A stretch of 64,000 nucleotides of DNA, taken from contig ML986671.1 in assembly GCA_010094045.1 (NCBI GenBank), forward strand, positions 62,001 through 126,000, read 5' to 3'. Below are positions 12,153 to 23,279 of this stretch, piece after piece. The position numbers and the translations under genes were made by a program. How positions within the stretch are numbered: position 1 is the stretch's first letter; each line of letters opens with the position of its first letter. Origin of the DNA: Lojkania enalia. Taxonomy: Eukaryota > Ascomycota > Dothideomycetes > Pleosporales. The notes beneath the pieces are model-generated. The model did not search any database, had not been told where the DNA came from, and saw nothing but the letters and a program-made list of their open reading frames with translations.

Positions 12153-14228
12153 CTAACTACACCATTTTCTCTTCAAGCCAACTTCTCTTCCGAAACACCC
12201 TAAGGTCAATCGAACTTTCTTTTGTCTGATTACCTCCCAATCTTCCCCCTCGAATGGTAGGTAGCTGCTAGAGCTTGGCGGAAGCCAATACACCTTGTCC
12301 TCACCAGTAACAAGATCCGGATCTATACCCACCCTCTTCAGCCTCCCTTTCCGAAGCTTCATATTCCCCGTATACTCTAGTTCTGAAGTCACTCGAAGAA
12401 ACAACAGGACTGCATATCCTGGAAGCATAGCCCGCACATATTGCGCCAGGGCAGGAAAGTCGAATATCGCTTCCGTTACGCCATTCGCCATCACGATGCA
12501 CGCTGCGCCAGCCCGCCCATCATATCCTGGAATAGATACGCCATAAACGTTGGCTTCTGTGATATGGGGGTATTTGCTCAGTGTGTCAGAGACCTCGTTC
12601 GTGGAGACTTTCTCAGATTTCCAGCGGAATGTGTCACCGAGGCGGTTGACGAAGTAGACACGTCCGTCGTGGTCTTTCTTCATCATGTCTCCGGACTCGA
12701 ACCACCTATTTCGTACCGTTAGCATAGTTTACAAGACTGCGATAGCCAAGTCTCCAAAGATACTGCCGGCAATCCAACGACGGAGTTGGGACTTACATAT
12801 CCCCCTTCCTGAACACATCAGTGATAATCCTGTAAACCGTCGCTTCCTCATTATTATAGTACCGCAGCACTCCAGATAGCGTCTCCGGATACAGTCTATG
12901 GAGCATGTGTCGCGGCTCACCCGGTCCACAACGAACCGCGAAGCCCTCCGCATCCCTGATAATCTTCCCCGTATCAACATCTGTTCTGACACGAACTTCA
13001 TGGTCACCATACGCCCACTCCCAAATCGCACCGCGCAGTCCTCCTGCCCCTGCTGTAAACGGCCCACAATTGCGATTAGATATTGTGCCGACCCCGTCCG
13101 CAGCACCGTACAGCTCGTTAATCACCGAGATACCGAAGCGCTGCCTAAACGGCTCCCACACATCATTCCGCATGCCGTTGCCCCAGACTATCCTAACGCA
13201 ATGCTTTCGTTCAAATTCATTCGGCGGCGCATTGAGCAAGTATCTACACAACTCCCCAACATACTGAATAATGGTTGCGCCGGACATCACAACTTGTGGC
13301 TAGAACGTTCTGTAGCTGAATTTCCTCGCCAGGATGAGCGTGCACCCGGCGTGGATGACTGGTGTCACGCAGAGCGCGTGTGCGGAGCCGTGATACACGG
13401 GTAGGCATGTAAAGAACCTGTCGTTTGGCCGAAGACCTAGATATTTTGCTGTGGCGTGTCCGACGAGCAGCTCTCGAACTGTCGTCATGATAACGGCATT
13501 TGGGAGCCCAGTTGTGCCAGACGTGTATATCAGACCGCGACCTGAATCAGCAGTGATGCTCTCGCGACGGGATTCCGAGATCGGAGCACTATTTGTTAAG
13601 GAGCAGAAGAATTGGGGATCAAAATAGTGGATTTGGATGCCTAGGGCTTCGATCGAGGGGCGGGATGGCTCAATGTTGTCAAGGATTTCGGCGGAGGCGA
13701 TGAGGTGGTGGGCTCCACAGATCTGTGTATGATCAGTGTGTGCTCGGTCTGAGCTGGTGAGTCTCAAGAATTTACTCGGACGCAGTGTAGCAGTCCGGCG
13801 CCTGTCAGGGTGCAGTTTATGAAGCTGATACGGGCACCAATGGCATCGAGCGCGAACCATAACATCAAGTATTCTGGACTGTTTCCTCTATCAATGGCTA
13901 CCATTTCTCCGACGCCAACCCCGAGATCATGCATCAACCAGTTCCCGACTTTGTCGATGCACGCGAGAAATTGCGCATACGTCCATGTCTGCTCCTCGAA
14001 GATTAAGAAGGGATAGTTGGGTTTGACAGCGGTTTGATCACAAAAGACGTGGTAGGTTAGTAGACGTTTTTGTGTAGTCTTGGTGGCTAGGTAGCACTCA
14101 TTTCTTTTTGAGGGTGAGAATCCACCTTTGCCGAGCATTAGGTCGTTGACGATATGGTGTTTTGCGTTGAGGTATGCAGCCGGCGATAGGGTTTCCGAAA
14201 GCAACGGTGAGGACAGGGACTGCAATAT
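12153..14228 (-). pseudogene. Broken FATP-type (very-long-chain) acyl-CoA synthetase / fatty acid transporter
   Basis: Three exons can be read: about 14225..13776, 13722..12797 and 12705..12153, with introns of 53 and 91 bp. They total about 640 codons, the normal FATP length. Family features are the AMP-binding loop IYTSGTTGLP, LPVYHGSAHAL, SGATIIQYVGE and the C-terminal RLGDTFRWKSEKVSTNEV. Three lesions are visible. No ATG opens the first exon; an ATA stands at 14228..14226 where the start would be expected. A TAG at 13302..13300 replaces the expected Trp in the F-W-P-(E/Q)-V segment. The usual Lys after TSGTTGLP is Asn. The stop after the usual C-terminal VRL is also lost, adding about 14 residues. 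The intact enzyme would ligate CoA to very-long-chain fatty acids at peroxisome or ER membranes. This copy is probably non-functional. Confidence 0.8.
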
Positions 14229-15090
14229 TAGCTCTGGGAGACTTGATGAAGATCTTTCGTACTAGGCATTGTGGAAGCAGTTCAGGGTATCCTGATATGT
14301 GCGCTAGTCGTCGCCTGAGCGTGGTGAGAGGATAGGCAGCCTGCGTATCATTATAAGGAAGTGCAAGGCAAAAAGTTTAAGATAATGCGAAAAGCCAATT
14401 GAAGCACGGACCTATCAGTGGCGAGGTTTGAGGTTAGAGTGATAGTAGGAAGATTGGGATTGTGGTTGTTGAGGTGAGGAAACAATGTGACAGGAAATGT
14501 ACGCACACCACACCATAATATTTAATATATAAGTAATGCCATCTGTAGGAATAATATCCACCTATAGCTCCAAAGTGTTTCTCTAGCCTCATTTTCGACT
14601 TTGATTGCATTCTTGTTGTTTGAAGACGCGCTAGAACTTTTGCTTATACAGCGATTTGTCATGGCCATTTCTCTAATTTGCACTTTCTGCTACAAATTCC
14701 CGGGCTTCGACCACCAATATTGTGGGATCTAAGTGGTGTGCTATTGAAGTGTAGAGGCAGTGGCTTGTGTAAGAGGCCATGGCCTTTTTGTGGGCGCATT
14801 TGGATGAGATTCGTGGTCGAGGATCATGGCAAAATACGGTTAAGTTGGTATTATAGAGGGCAAGGAAGCAAGAAACTGTGGAAATTGAGATGGAAGCTAA
14901 GGGAGAATGTTTGAGCGTTGAATAGTGATACCGGTAATACTAAATCATGCTAGGAAGAAGATGGTCAGGAGATTACAGTATTTTCCTTCCTCGTGTTAGG
15001 GACAGCAACGGCATGAGGAACTCGAGGTGAAAAACAGTTAAATAATATATTTAGACAGGGTATTGGAGCATAGAATATCGAACTTTCAGT
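14229..15090. other. Intergenic
   Basis: The former promoter side of the acyl-CoA synthetase relic and the 3' flank of the oxidoreductase. A 79-codon plus-strand frame (14678-14914) shows no domain. No gene supported. Confidence 0.45.
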
Positions 15091-16145
15091 TTAATTTCCT
15101 TCATAAGCCTTCAATGCTTCAGCGCCATCCTCCTCAGAGAGCTCTTTCCCTGCCCCAGCCACAGCTTTCAGTCCTTCTGCCATGGCAATGGTAACCTGCT
15201 TCATCATGGCCATCGTGTCACCTGCCGCAAACACCCCTTTGACGCTTGTTGAGTTGAACATATCCTTCACAACAACAACCTCCCCCATTGGGGTCTTCGA
15301 TATCTCGACTCCAAGCTGTTCGATAAGATCCTGTGCCCTGTTCACTGTATCCGGACGATGGACGATGAATCCCAAGGTCACGGGATTGCCCTCTTCGAAC
15401 TCGATGGTAACGCCTTCTTTGTGAGTTAGACCGTTATTTATTAGTCTCTTGATCTTTCGCTCATCAACCGAGGCTCCGACCGCCCGCGCGAGTTTGAGCG
15501 CATTCTGAATTGGGGCTTCGGTGGAAATGGGCCCATTACTGTATATCGTGACGCTCTTGTCGAACCTCTTCGCCATCTGTACGAGATGTGCAGCCATTGG
15601 GGACGTAAATTCAAGGATGCCAATTGGGGCGCCGCGTTGCTCATAGCCGTCGCAGGAAAGGCATTGATAACTGTGTCAACCAATTAATCACAAGATAAAC
15701 TTTATATCTAGGTGGAGAGTACCTACATATGACTTGGCCAATTCTCCTTGTATCCCTCAATATTAGGAAATACATCGCGACTTCCCGTGGCCAAGATTAG
15801 TTTCCTGCCCCGATATTCTCGACCCTCGCTGTCCTTGAGCTCGAATCCGGAATATTTTCCTCCTGGTCCGATCATTTTCTTGACAGCGGAGGTGACGGTG
15901 ACTTTATGGAACCAGACGGAATCATACCGAGACTCAATTTGTTCTCGAGATATACGGCGGAATTCGCAGGGATCGAAGTGGTCACGTGACGGAACCGTAT
16001 GCATATGCGTTATGCCCTCGTTGCGATAAGTAGATGAGTCAAAGACAAGAGCTGTACCACGGGTACGAGCAAAAGCAAGAGCAGAAGAGAGACCGGCTGG
16101 CCCGGCACCGATTATAAGGCCGTCGACGATCTGGGGACGAGACAT
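15091..16145 (-). CDS. Thioredoxin-reductase-fold FAD oxidoreductase (GliT-like)
   Basis: Two exons, 16145..15727 and 15670..15091, with a 56-bp intron (GTAGGT...CAG); 332 residues after splicing. FAD binding is shown by GLIIGAGPAGLSSALAFAR near the N-terminus and by GVFAAGDTM near the C-terminus. The redox pair is C-L-S-C directly after the splice, within YQCLSCDGYEQRG; this matches the CxxC of the GliT/thiol-oxidase branch of low-molecular-weight thioredoxin reductases. Such enzymes form or reduce disulfides, in GliT's case in an epipolythiodioxopiperazine toxin pathway. No non-ribosomal synthetase or other pathway gene is adjacent, so a role in secondary metabolism is only a possibility. 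The gene looks intact. Confidence 0.85.
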
Positions 16146-17686
16146 TTTGTTAATCTAGATGAGATTTATATGATGTTTGCTGATTGTGATAGATATTTAA
16201 GCGTGAAAGTTGGAATGGGCTTGGAGAATAGAATGCTTAATCTTTGGGGAAGAAGGATCCTTTTTATATACGAGGGACCGATTTGAATGGTCGCCGAAAG
16301 AGGATAGGGGTATTCATGCGGGTGGTGGAAAATGCTTTAATCTGGGAACCTTGATGGTCTGTCTCGTAGATCCCCCAAACGGAATGATACGGGCGAAATT
16401 TCGTTCGACTGTTTCTTGTGTCTGACATAGCACTGAACACCATAGGTCATATGGCGAGTTTTGATTGGTCTATTGGAAAGCCTAAGAAGAACGAAACTCG
16501 CCGAAATGTCTACGAGGACGCTAAGACCGCCAGAGAATCTTGCAGGACGACGCTATCTTGTTTGTTTACCATCAAAGAGAATTTCAAATGATGAATAGCA
16601 TAATAAATAACAGATAGCATGGTTGAAAGTGAGGCTTGAGCATTTTGTTGGCGATAGATAAATGTCTTCGCTCGTTCCAGACGTCAGAAGACTCCAATAC
16701 TTGCAACTTTAGATTAATAAGATCAATCTCGGCATCGCTGAAAGTCCTAAGATCTCCTAAGGTCGTACTGGGCAAGAGTTGCGTTACCTCACCGTGATAG
16801 TGCAGGCGAAACAGTGAAATTTCTATCAATATCAATCATCGATCTTATCTCGATCCCTAATAATACCGATCTTCTAGGATTGCGGTCTCTTATATTGTGA
16901 TCCTAGTCATAACCTACCGACGCAAAACATTGATCACGTGAAATAAATAGGGGCCCTTCTCGGGCGTGGGGAGATGCTGTTCTTAAGAACCAATTCTATG
17001 TCATATGTGAGAATCAATAAGGATATTTGCTGGGCCTGAATAGGTGAATCACGTGTCTTAGAACATTCACACCTCTATCAACCTATCCTTTTCAATTCGA
17101 CATCGACCGGTCTGCTAATATTTCATTAACTTTACTTAAATGGCATCTGAAACTAGAGATTCGGATAGAAAGGGTAGACTCGCCTTAGAAAAGGCATTTC
17201 GGAATACGTTACTGGAAAATACGTCTGGTCGCAGCCAATTGTCCACCACCCCGGCACGCACGTTCGGATGTAACAGGCCTACGAGAATCAAACCTTGAAC
17301 CTCGGACACCCCTATTGTCACAAGCATCTTCATGCCGCTCATCTGTAGACATAGGATAAAGACCGTAAATGTTTAGTGGATGACTTCAAGAGCATGTGAA
17401 ATCATGCAGTATACGTTCATTCAATGAATGCAAAATATAAAACAAGATCCCATGTAGAACCAAAAGCCACTTTTCTTTCTCATCGAATCCTAGTGAGTCT
17501 AATGATAATGAGAGCCATTGGTGATGATTTCTTTCACAATCTAATTGGCGCACGATACTTTGTCTGGTTTCACAATAAGAAAAATATGTGGAAGAAGGTA
17601 GGATCTAAGAAGCTTAACGGTGAGCGGTGTGCACATATAGAATTTGTTTAAGCCGTGTTTGTTCAGAGCTCTTTATATGTGAATGT
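16146..17686. other. Intergenic, AT-rich
   Basis: Promoter of the GliT-like gene, then AT-rich DNA. A 68-codon ATG frame on the minus strand (17342..17136) has no recognised domain and no supported splice partner. No gene called. Confidence 0.4.
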
Positions 17687-17835
17687 TGTCACATGTTTCT
17701 ACTATCCTATTACAGTTGGTCTGTTTTCAGGCCTATATAGTCTCGCCATTGCCAGCTTCTAGCGAGGGAGGCCACTTACCCTCCTTCAATACATCAATAT
17801 TTGCCTCAGCAATTGATGCTTCCTGATACGCGACA
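17687..17835 (+). mobile_element. Short LTR-like element, family 1 copy 2
   Basis: 149 bp, TGTCAC...GCGACA, flanked by the perfect 5-bp duplication AATGT (17682-17686 and 17836-17840). Nearly the same sequence as copy 1 throughout, including an internal TATATAG. Confidence 0.78.
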
Positions 17836-18128
17836 AATGTCCCTGAGGAAAGAATAAGGTGCTCAAATTCTTGATCACTGCATCACATCGCAAGTGCTTA
17901 ATTGTTCTGTTCGGCCACACCGAAGTTGCGGGAAATGGACTACAATCAGTAAGTCAATCCAATCCAATTTATCACTTATCAATTATCGAGAATGCGGGGT
18001 AGTCGCATTTTTTACCGCTATATCGTAACGTAGTAAATGCAAAGTAGCTTGATCGCTGTATGTTACGTAATTATTTGACCCAAGGTAATTGCAAATCCAA
18101 TTCTGCTTGGTTGACGGGGGTTAAAGGT

Positions 18129-18135
18129 TATATAT
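18129..18135 (+). promoter_or_regulatory. TATA box of the 18.3-kb secreted-protein gene
   Basis: TATATAT 157 bp upstream of the ATG at 18286, followed by a CT-rich tract (CTCTCTTCCTTC). The same arrangement precedes the genes at 28065 and 30756. Confidence 0.55.
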
Positions 18136-18285
18136 GCCTTCTTTAGGTCCCCCCTTCGAACTCTCTTCCTTCAAAGCCTTCTCATTTGTTCCACCCTACC
18201 TGAAAGTTCAACTTCACTGCGACTAAGATTTCAACACCTGTTTACAGTCTTCAGGAAATTTTCCATCACTTCCAAGACATCCGAT

Positions 18286-18767
18286 ATGAACCTTTTAAAA
18301 ATCTTTATTGCGCTTGGAGCAACCTTCATCGCCTCGGCCATGGCCATCCCACTCCAACACGGTTCTGGAGTTTCTCCAATTGGATCAAACATCCTAGAGA
18401 GGGCACCTCAAGGGAATGTGCCCGTTTCATTGGAATTAACGGACAACAGTATGATTTAGAGGATCGCAATTGGTGCGAGAAGCAGTGGCCCATGATAGTC
18501 CGAGCTTGGGTTTATCCCGGTTGTGAATGCACTTTCTACTGGTAAGAGTACTCTCATTATTCTCAACACCGATCTTATAAGACATTATTGACTTGTTTTG
18601 TTAGGCAGACTTCTCAGCCACCTACATGGGAGGAGAATTGTGATATGGCATGCGAGTGGGAGGACAAGAAGTGCTGGGAGCAGAGCGGGAAACTTGTGAA
18701 AGCCAAGCTGTTGGATGATGGGTACTTAGATATAGCCGCAAATTTCCACCGGTGCAAACGCATCTAG
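18286..18767 (+). pseudogene. Small secreted Cys-rich protein of the GCxCxF family, frameshifted
   Basis: The ATG at 18286 starts a clear signal peptide (MNLLKIFIALGATFIASAMA) in frame 1. The mature cysteine-bearing sequence is in another frame from about 18410. It contains ECARFIGINGQQYDL, the motif PGCECTFYW ending exon 1 (18541), a 63-bp intron (18542-18604, GTAAGA...TAG) and a second exon with six cysteines ending at 18767. Frame 1 stops at a TAG soon after 18460. Joining the two needs one indel near 18405-18415, or a 38-bp micro-intron with a weak GTTCTG donor, shorter than any other intron here. The protein is probably extracellular; function unknown. It shares the motif and intron phase with the genes at 20080, 23280, 24330, 28065 and 30756. 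Confidence 0.6.
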
Positions 18768-19095
18768 GTTCAGCATCCATGATGGGAAGTGAGAACCTTA
18801 CTGTCGAGAGTGTGAACTCGGCTCTTTACTATTAATGAAGGCGATAGGTACAGATACATGGCCAAAAGGCAACTCTATACTTAAGTCATTAAACCAAGGG
18901 ATTGGACAGGGCAGTTTGCATAATTAGTCAGGCCCTTATTCAAATAAATAAATCATTATAAGCTTTGCTATCTTCAATTGCATAGGTAGGATTAGTGATA
19001 TAATCCAAGTAGCAAATGTGGGTCCAATCATTCCCCCATGGAAATGAGGGAGATGGTTGGTTCGTTTCGGGGAGGGGAATGAGAGCGGGTATTTC

Positions 19096-19241
19096 TGTCG
19101 CGTATGATGCAGCATCAATTGCTGAGACAAATATTGACGCATTGGAGGGTAAGTGGCCTGCCTGGCCAGAGGCTGGCAGTTGCGAGATTATATAGGCCTG
19201 AAAACGGGCCAACTATAATAGGATAGTAGAAACACGTGACA
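19096..19241 (-). mobile_element. Short LTR-like element, family 1 copy 3 (inverted)
   Basis: 146 bp in the orientation opposite to copies 1 and 2 (plus strand TGTCGCG...GTGACA). The flanks ATTTC (19091-19095) and ACTTC (19242-19246) agree at four of five positions, a slightly decayed target duplication. Confidence 0.72.
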
Positions 19242-19870
19242 ACTTCTCTGCGTCTGTTTAGCAGTTTCCGATTCCTTGGATTTGTATTTGCCTTTGTCCA
19301 TTTTGCCTTTAAGAGTGCCTATTGTGTACTTAGTCTCGGACATGAGATATTTTCCTATCGGATCGCGATACACTGGGGAACTCTTATTTCGTGACACAAC
19401 TACTGTAGTGCTTTTCACCTACAAGTTTACGCTGCTTTGCCCTCTTTCATGGAGAAGTGTAGAATATCCATGGATTGTCCTGCTCGTTATTTTGGAGAAA
19501 CTGGGCTACGCTCGATGTCTTCTCATATGTTTGAGGCTGCTGTACGCGGGAACAGAATATCTCGTCTGAGTCTGTTTTTCTGAACGCCGTTCCACCATCT
19601 ATCAAAGTCTGATGACTAGATGGATCCCTATTTCGGCGGTGTGCCGACGGCTCTTGAGACCCAGACGAGGAACTTACCGCCTATTTTAGATCGCTCACTA
19701 CAACACGGTGAATGGCAATGAAGCGGACGTTTCTCGCGACTAACCTTTTGTTTGTTCTAGAATATCCAGGAGTGTCTATCGGTGAGCACGCAGAGTTAGT
19801 GATAGCACCGAAATATTTCAAACGTAGACACGGGCGGTCTAATTTGGTTCGTGCGCTTCTCAGCAGCCAC

Positions 19871-19877
19871 TATATAT
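19871..19877 (+). promoter_or_regulatory. Possible TATA box of the 20.1-kb secreted-protein gene
   Basis: TATATAT 209 bp upstream of the ATG at 20080. The distance is longer than in the related genes, so this is tentative. Confidence 0.35.
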
Positions 19878-20079
19878 TTGGCCTTTCTTCCTGTAGTAGC
19901 AAGGTTTCACATCCTTTTTTTGGCTTACACTGTCAAGGATAAGCTCATATCCCTCCGAATCTACTTGCACTCTAGCGAAGAGAACCCGAGATAGAGGCGC
20001 TGTATCCGACCAAATCACGACTACAAGTCACAAAACAATAGAAGGCACAAGATTCTCAATCTTTTAAAGGAAGGGCAAC

Positions 20080-20639
20080 ATGTATTCTCTCAAAGCCTTA
20101 TCAGTATTCGCTGCGCTTCTATCTTTAGGCATGAGTGCTACACCTGTCCAAGGAAACCTCCAAAAATCACAACTAGACACTAGAGCAAACGAAACTTCCA
20201 TGGGACCTGAATTGAGGGCATGTGGTTTGTGGAGGAATGAAATGGAGGAATGGTATCCCTGGACAGGCACTCTGGTCGACAGCGACGAATGCGAAATGAA
20301 GGGATATCCCGCGGCACCGTTCGGTCGGGCTAGGGTCTTCTATGGCACACCTGATGATGTCGTTAATAAATGGTGTTCATGCCACTTCTTCTCGTAGGTT
20401 TCCTTGAATCTTTTCACCTTTACCCTTGATACGGAAGAGCGGTGTTGATTTCCACGGGTAGGAACAACAAGTGTTCCAAGGCACTGGAACTCGGCCCCGG
20501 AACCCCAGGTGGAGACGGGAAGTGGTTCGAGTTCACTATGGAGCCTGTGCTCAATGCGAAGTGGTACAAGTGTTACAATCTTCCTAGTATTCCTCCTAGT
20601 AGCAGAGAACATCCCGAAGCAACACCCGACTCCGTCTAA
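20080..20639 (+). CDS. Small secreted Cys-containing protein, GCxCxF family
   Basis: Two exons, 20080..20393 and 20462..20639, with a 68-bp intron (GTAGGT...TAG); 163 residues. It has an N-terminal signal peptide (MYSLKALSVFAALLSLGMSA), an early cysteine in LRACGLW, DECEMKG, then KWCSCHFFS, where the phase-2 intron splits the last Ser codon. Exon 2 contains NNKCSK, a Gly/Pro-rich loop and the closing KWYKCYN, followed by a Pro/Ser tail. No catalytic domain is recognised. The family is defined here by the C-x-C-x-F motif at the splice and a distal Y-K-C. A secreted effector or other extracellular protein is an inference from size, signal peptide and cysteines. The frame is intact. Confidence 0.7.
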
Positions 20640-22017
20640 ACAAACCGATGTGTGGCGCTGAGTAGACCAAGCGTAGGCTACATGATCTGGAAACATGGTG
20701 CAGATACTTTAATGATATAGTCCATAACTAGATGAGCCAAACTTCTAATGGCTGTGAGAACAATAGTTTAAAGGAAGTATTCTAACACTATATGACTATT
20801 AGGAAGATATCTAAATAATACAAATAAGGGGCCACTCTCTCCTCTATTTCTCACTTTGCTCGATGGGATGCTTGTCTGCACTCTCCAGTTTCCTTGATTA
20901 TTGTTTATAAACCGAGTTCCGCAATTTACTGCCAAAGCTTCAAATCATCTATTACCGCAAATATCGATACCATTGGTAGTTTCCATTGTTCCCAAAATTT
21001 ATTCTTTTGTTCATTATTTCAATCATTGGCGCTTCTAAATTTAGGATATCAAAATAATGCTCTCTTTCATAGCATTTGCACAGCTGGGGATATCTCGCAA
21101 CTGCAAGTAACTTCCTAGCCTAAGTAATAGATATCATGTAGCTTTATCGCTCTTTATATTATTTTTGTGGTCCATGCGCTAGCAACCGTCCATTGGGTCT
21201 GTCAGCCACAAGCCTAGCGGTAGTTTTCACGACGCAGTGAGATCAACCGAGAGACTGCGTGCGTTTGCAAGATCTTCGTCTCCGCCTTAGGTCAATTTAG
21301 ACTTTGTCACAGGATCTGGCAGGTGTTCTTAGACTAGGTACAGTACTATTTTATTGGACGTCCAACACTCCCTTGTCTCCACAACTTACTACATCTTAGC
21401 TATAGCCCCGAGAGCATTTCTATCAACTCCACCTAGATTTGTAAAATAATTTTTCCTGTGCGTGAAATCATTAGCGAGGTGCGATTTCTTAATCTCTACA
21501 ATATGCTCGTCTCAGTAAGCACTCTTGCGAGCGTTCTGCCTCCCAGATCAGATATCGACAAGGCGGCCAAGAAGACTCCCGAAACCGACACTGCCATGGC
21601 CCGGTCTCCTGCGACAGGCCATATCTCGGGCCTCATTCTGGGTGTGAACAAGGCGGAGTCTCTTGATATAGGGGCATGAGCTTTTAGTGTTCTATGAACC
21701 TATCCCCCGGATCCCGTGAAGGGAGCACGCATTTTACATTCGTCCATCGCCGTACTAACTGAGAATGAAATACTGGAATGGAAAGGTCAAGTTAAAACTC
21801 GGGAAGGGGAGAGGAGCATTTTCATTCAATTTTGCCTTTGAAGCATGCTTCGCCAAACTTCTACACCTCAGTCTTCGCCTTAGCGTTCTCCAAATAACTC
21901 TTGTCAATATATGTTGCAGCGCCCTCAAAATCGAAAATTTGGTCACATTCTGCCCTACGCAAACTCGATTGTCACGATGCTGCGACTCGGCCTAGATATC
22001 ACAATAAACCTCAAAAG
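20640..22017. other. Intergenic, AT-rich
   Basis: Frames of 60-75 codons (20894-21118, 21458-21679, 21765-21995) lack domains and splice support. The frame at 21503 starts with a hydrophobic stretch but has no cysteines. Nothing supported. Confidence 0.4.
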
Positions 22018-22532
22018 ATAAAAATTGTGTGCGACGGGCTCCTCCTCACTTTTATTTTTCTGCTTAGACTTGTTGTCGGTGAACGAATAAATATGACACA
22101 AACGAACCAGACACACTCAACTTATATCAATCAAACGGAACGGAAATACGCGAATTGCGGATATTTCAGGACTGTAGCTATGGATGGGACACTCAATAAA
22201 TCCACCTTTTGGTCCAATAATGAATTTATCATAACCGGGCCGGATAGAAATGAACATGGTGGATGGAATATGCTTACCGTTGCAAATTTTCCAGTTCGTA
22301 CTTCAAAAGCCGCACCGCAAGGTTAGCTTTAATTAGTGACAATGGCCAATTGAACTATAAGGAACTAGGTACCGCTTACATGTATAAAATTTGTGCGCGA
22401 CTCTCCCCATATAATGAGGAAAGAGATGACCGCCACTGGTATAAGGGCACTGGAGGTATTCCACGGCTTGGGAGAAATTTAGGGCTGATAGGCTTGCTTC
22501 AAATTCTTTTCGTGGAATTTTTTACAATCTGA
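22018..22532 (+). pseudogene. Relic of a GCxCxF-family secreted protein gene
   Basis: Two overlapping frames carry family-like pieces. The upstream frame (about 22030-22260) has a hydrophobic leader LLLTFIFLLRLVV, a glycosylation-rich stretch and YANCGYFRT. The downstream frame (from 22263, after a TGA at 22251) has EYAYRCKFSS, similar to the motif at the splice of the related genes, and then AYMYKIC, similar to the distal Y-K-C. There is no ATG in frame before the leader, and the two parts are in different frames. It reads as a decayed paralogue; whether an intron once separated the parts is unclear. Confidence 0.35.
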
Positions 22533-22585
22533 CTTTGATCGGGTTTGGCCGGTCCTGTCCTTAATTTATTTCATGTCGTGGAATT

Positions 22586-22855
22586 ATGATTGTCTTCAGG
22601 TTGAGCTCTCTGAGCCTTTGGCTCTTTTGTGTGCTAGTGGACATTATAGTTGAAATAGTTGAAATCGGTAAGGTTTTAATATAAGGATTTACCCCATAAT
22701 TGGACCGTGCTCTAAATATTCACCATGCAGATACGTCCCGCCAACAAGAAAATGGTTTTTGTGAAACCTTCAAAGCTTTAGCGAGTAATGCTACTGACTA
22801 CTTGAGTTACATCGCTCGAAATGCTTCATATATGGTGGGGAAAACTTTATACTAA
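22586..22855 (+). CDS. Hypothetical very small secreted protein (68 aa)
   Basis: A hand-spliced model: exon 1 is 22586..22667, the intron 22668..22730 (63 bp, GTAAGG...GCAG) and exon 2 22731..22855. The leader MIVFRLSSLSLWLFCVLVDI is strongly hydrophobic and signal-like. The mature part has one cysteine (GFCETFKALASN) and two Asn-glycosylation sequons (NAT, NAS). It does not carry the GCxCxF motif of its neighbours. No family is recognised. Support rests only on leader, splice consensus and frame conservation, so the call is weak. Confidence 0.35.
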
Positions 22856-23279
22856 AAAATCTAATCAATGGACACTTCGTGGTCGAATTGGTGAAGAACT
22901 TGAAGCCATATTCGACTTTTGGTAGACTTCCGTTTAATCATTGCAAAACTCACTGGTAGATCTTTTATCCTCGGCAGTCTAGTTTCCGTAGTGACGTGTC
23001 GCTTCTCGCAAATTACCAGTCAGCTGATTGGCGTTCGTAAATTTGGTGACTATGCACAGAAATGGTATGGGTGACTGTTTGTCAACCAATTATTCACACC
23101 GCTTCCTACAATATACAAAACTATCGGCATCTCCCGTCGGGCAGGTCGTTCATACGACACCGCTTGCGAAAAAGAGCAGCACATACTTTCATGCGAGAAT
23201 ATCAATAGGCACAATCAGGTTTGCCTAAAGATCCCCCTTGTTAGTTGCCAACTACAACACAACCTACCAAGTCGAAGTC
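22856..23279. other. Intergenic
   Basis: A 66-codon frame at 23028-23228 has no features. The rest is upstream sequence of the gene at 23280; no TATA box was recognised. Confidence 0.4.

Larger units (their letters stand above)
18768..20079. other. Intergenic containing family 1 copy 3
   Basis: Apart from the element at 19096-19241 and a TATA-like site at 19871, no coding signal is supported. A 98-codon frame at 19276-19569 is hydrophobic but has no recognised domain. Confidence 0.4.

Noticed and set aside
17136..17342. Minus-strand ATG frame of 68 codons preceded by a CTACAG acceptor-like site.
   Set aside because: No upstream exon or domain could be identified.
18360..18411. A 38-bp micro-intron that would restore the frame of the 18.3-kb secreted-protein gene.
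   Set aside because: Shorter than any other intron in the window, weak GTTCTG donor and no branch point. A frameshift is the simpler reading.
17687..19241. Two family 1 copies (17687 and 19096) as the LTRs of one full retrotransposon.
   Set aside because: They are in inverted, not direct, orientation, each has its own target duplication, and a secreted-protein gene lies between them.
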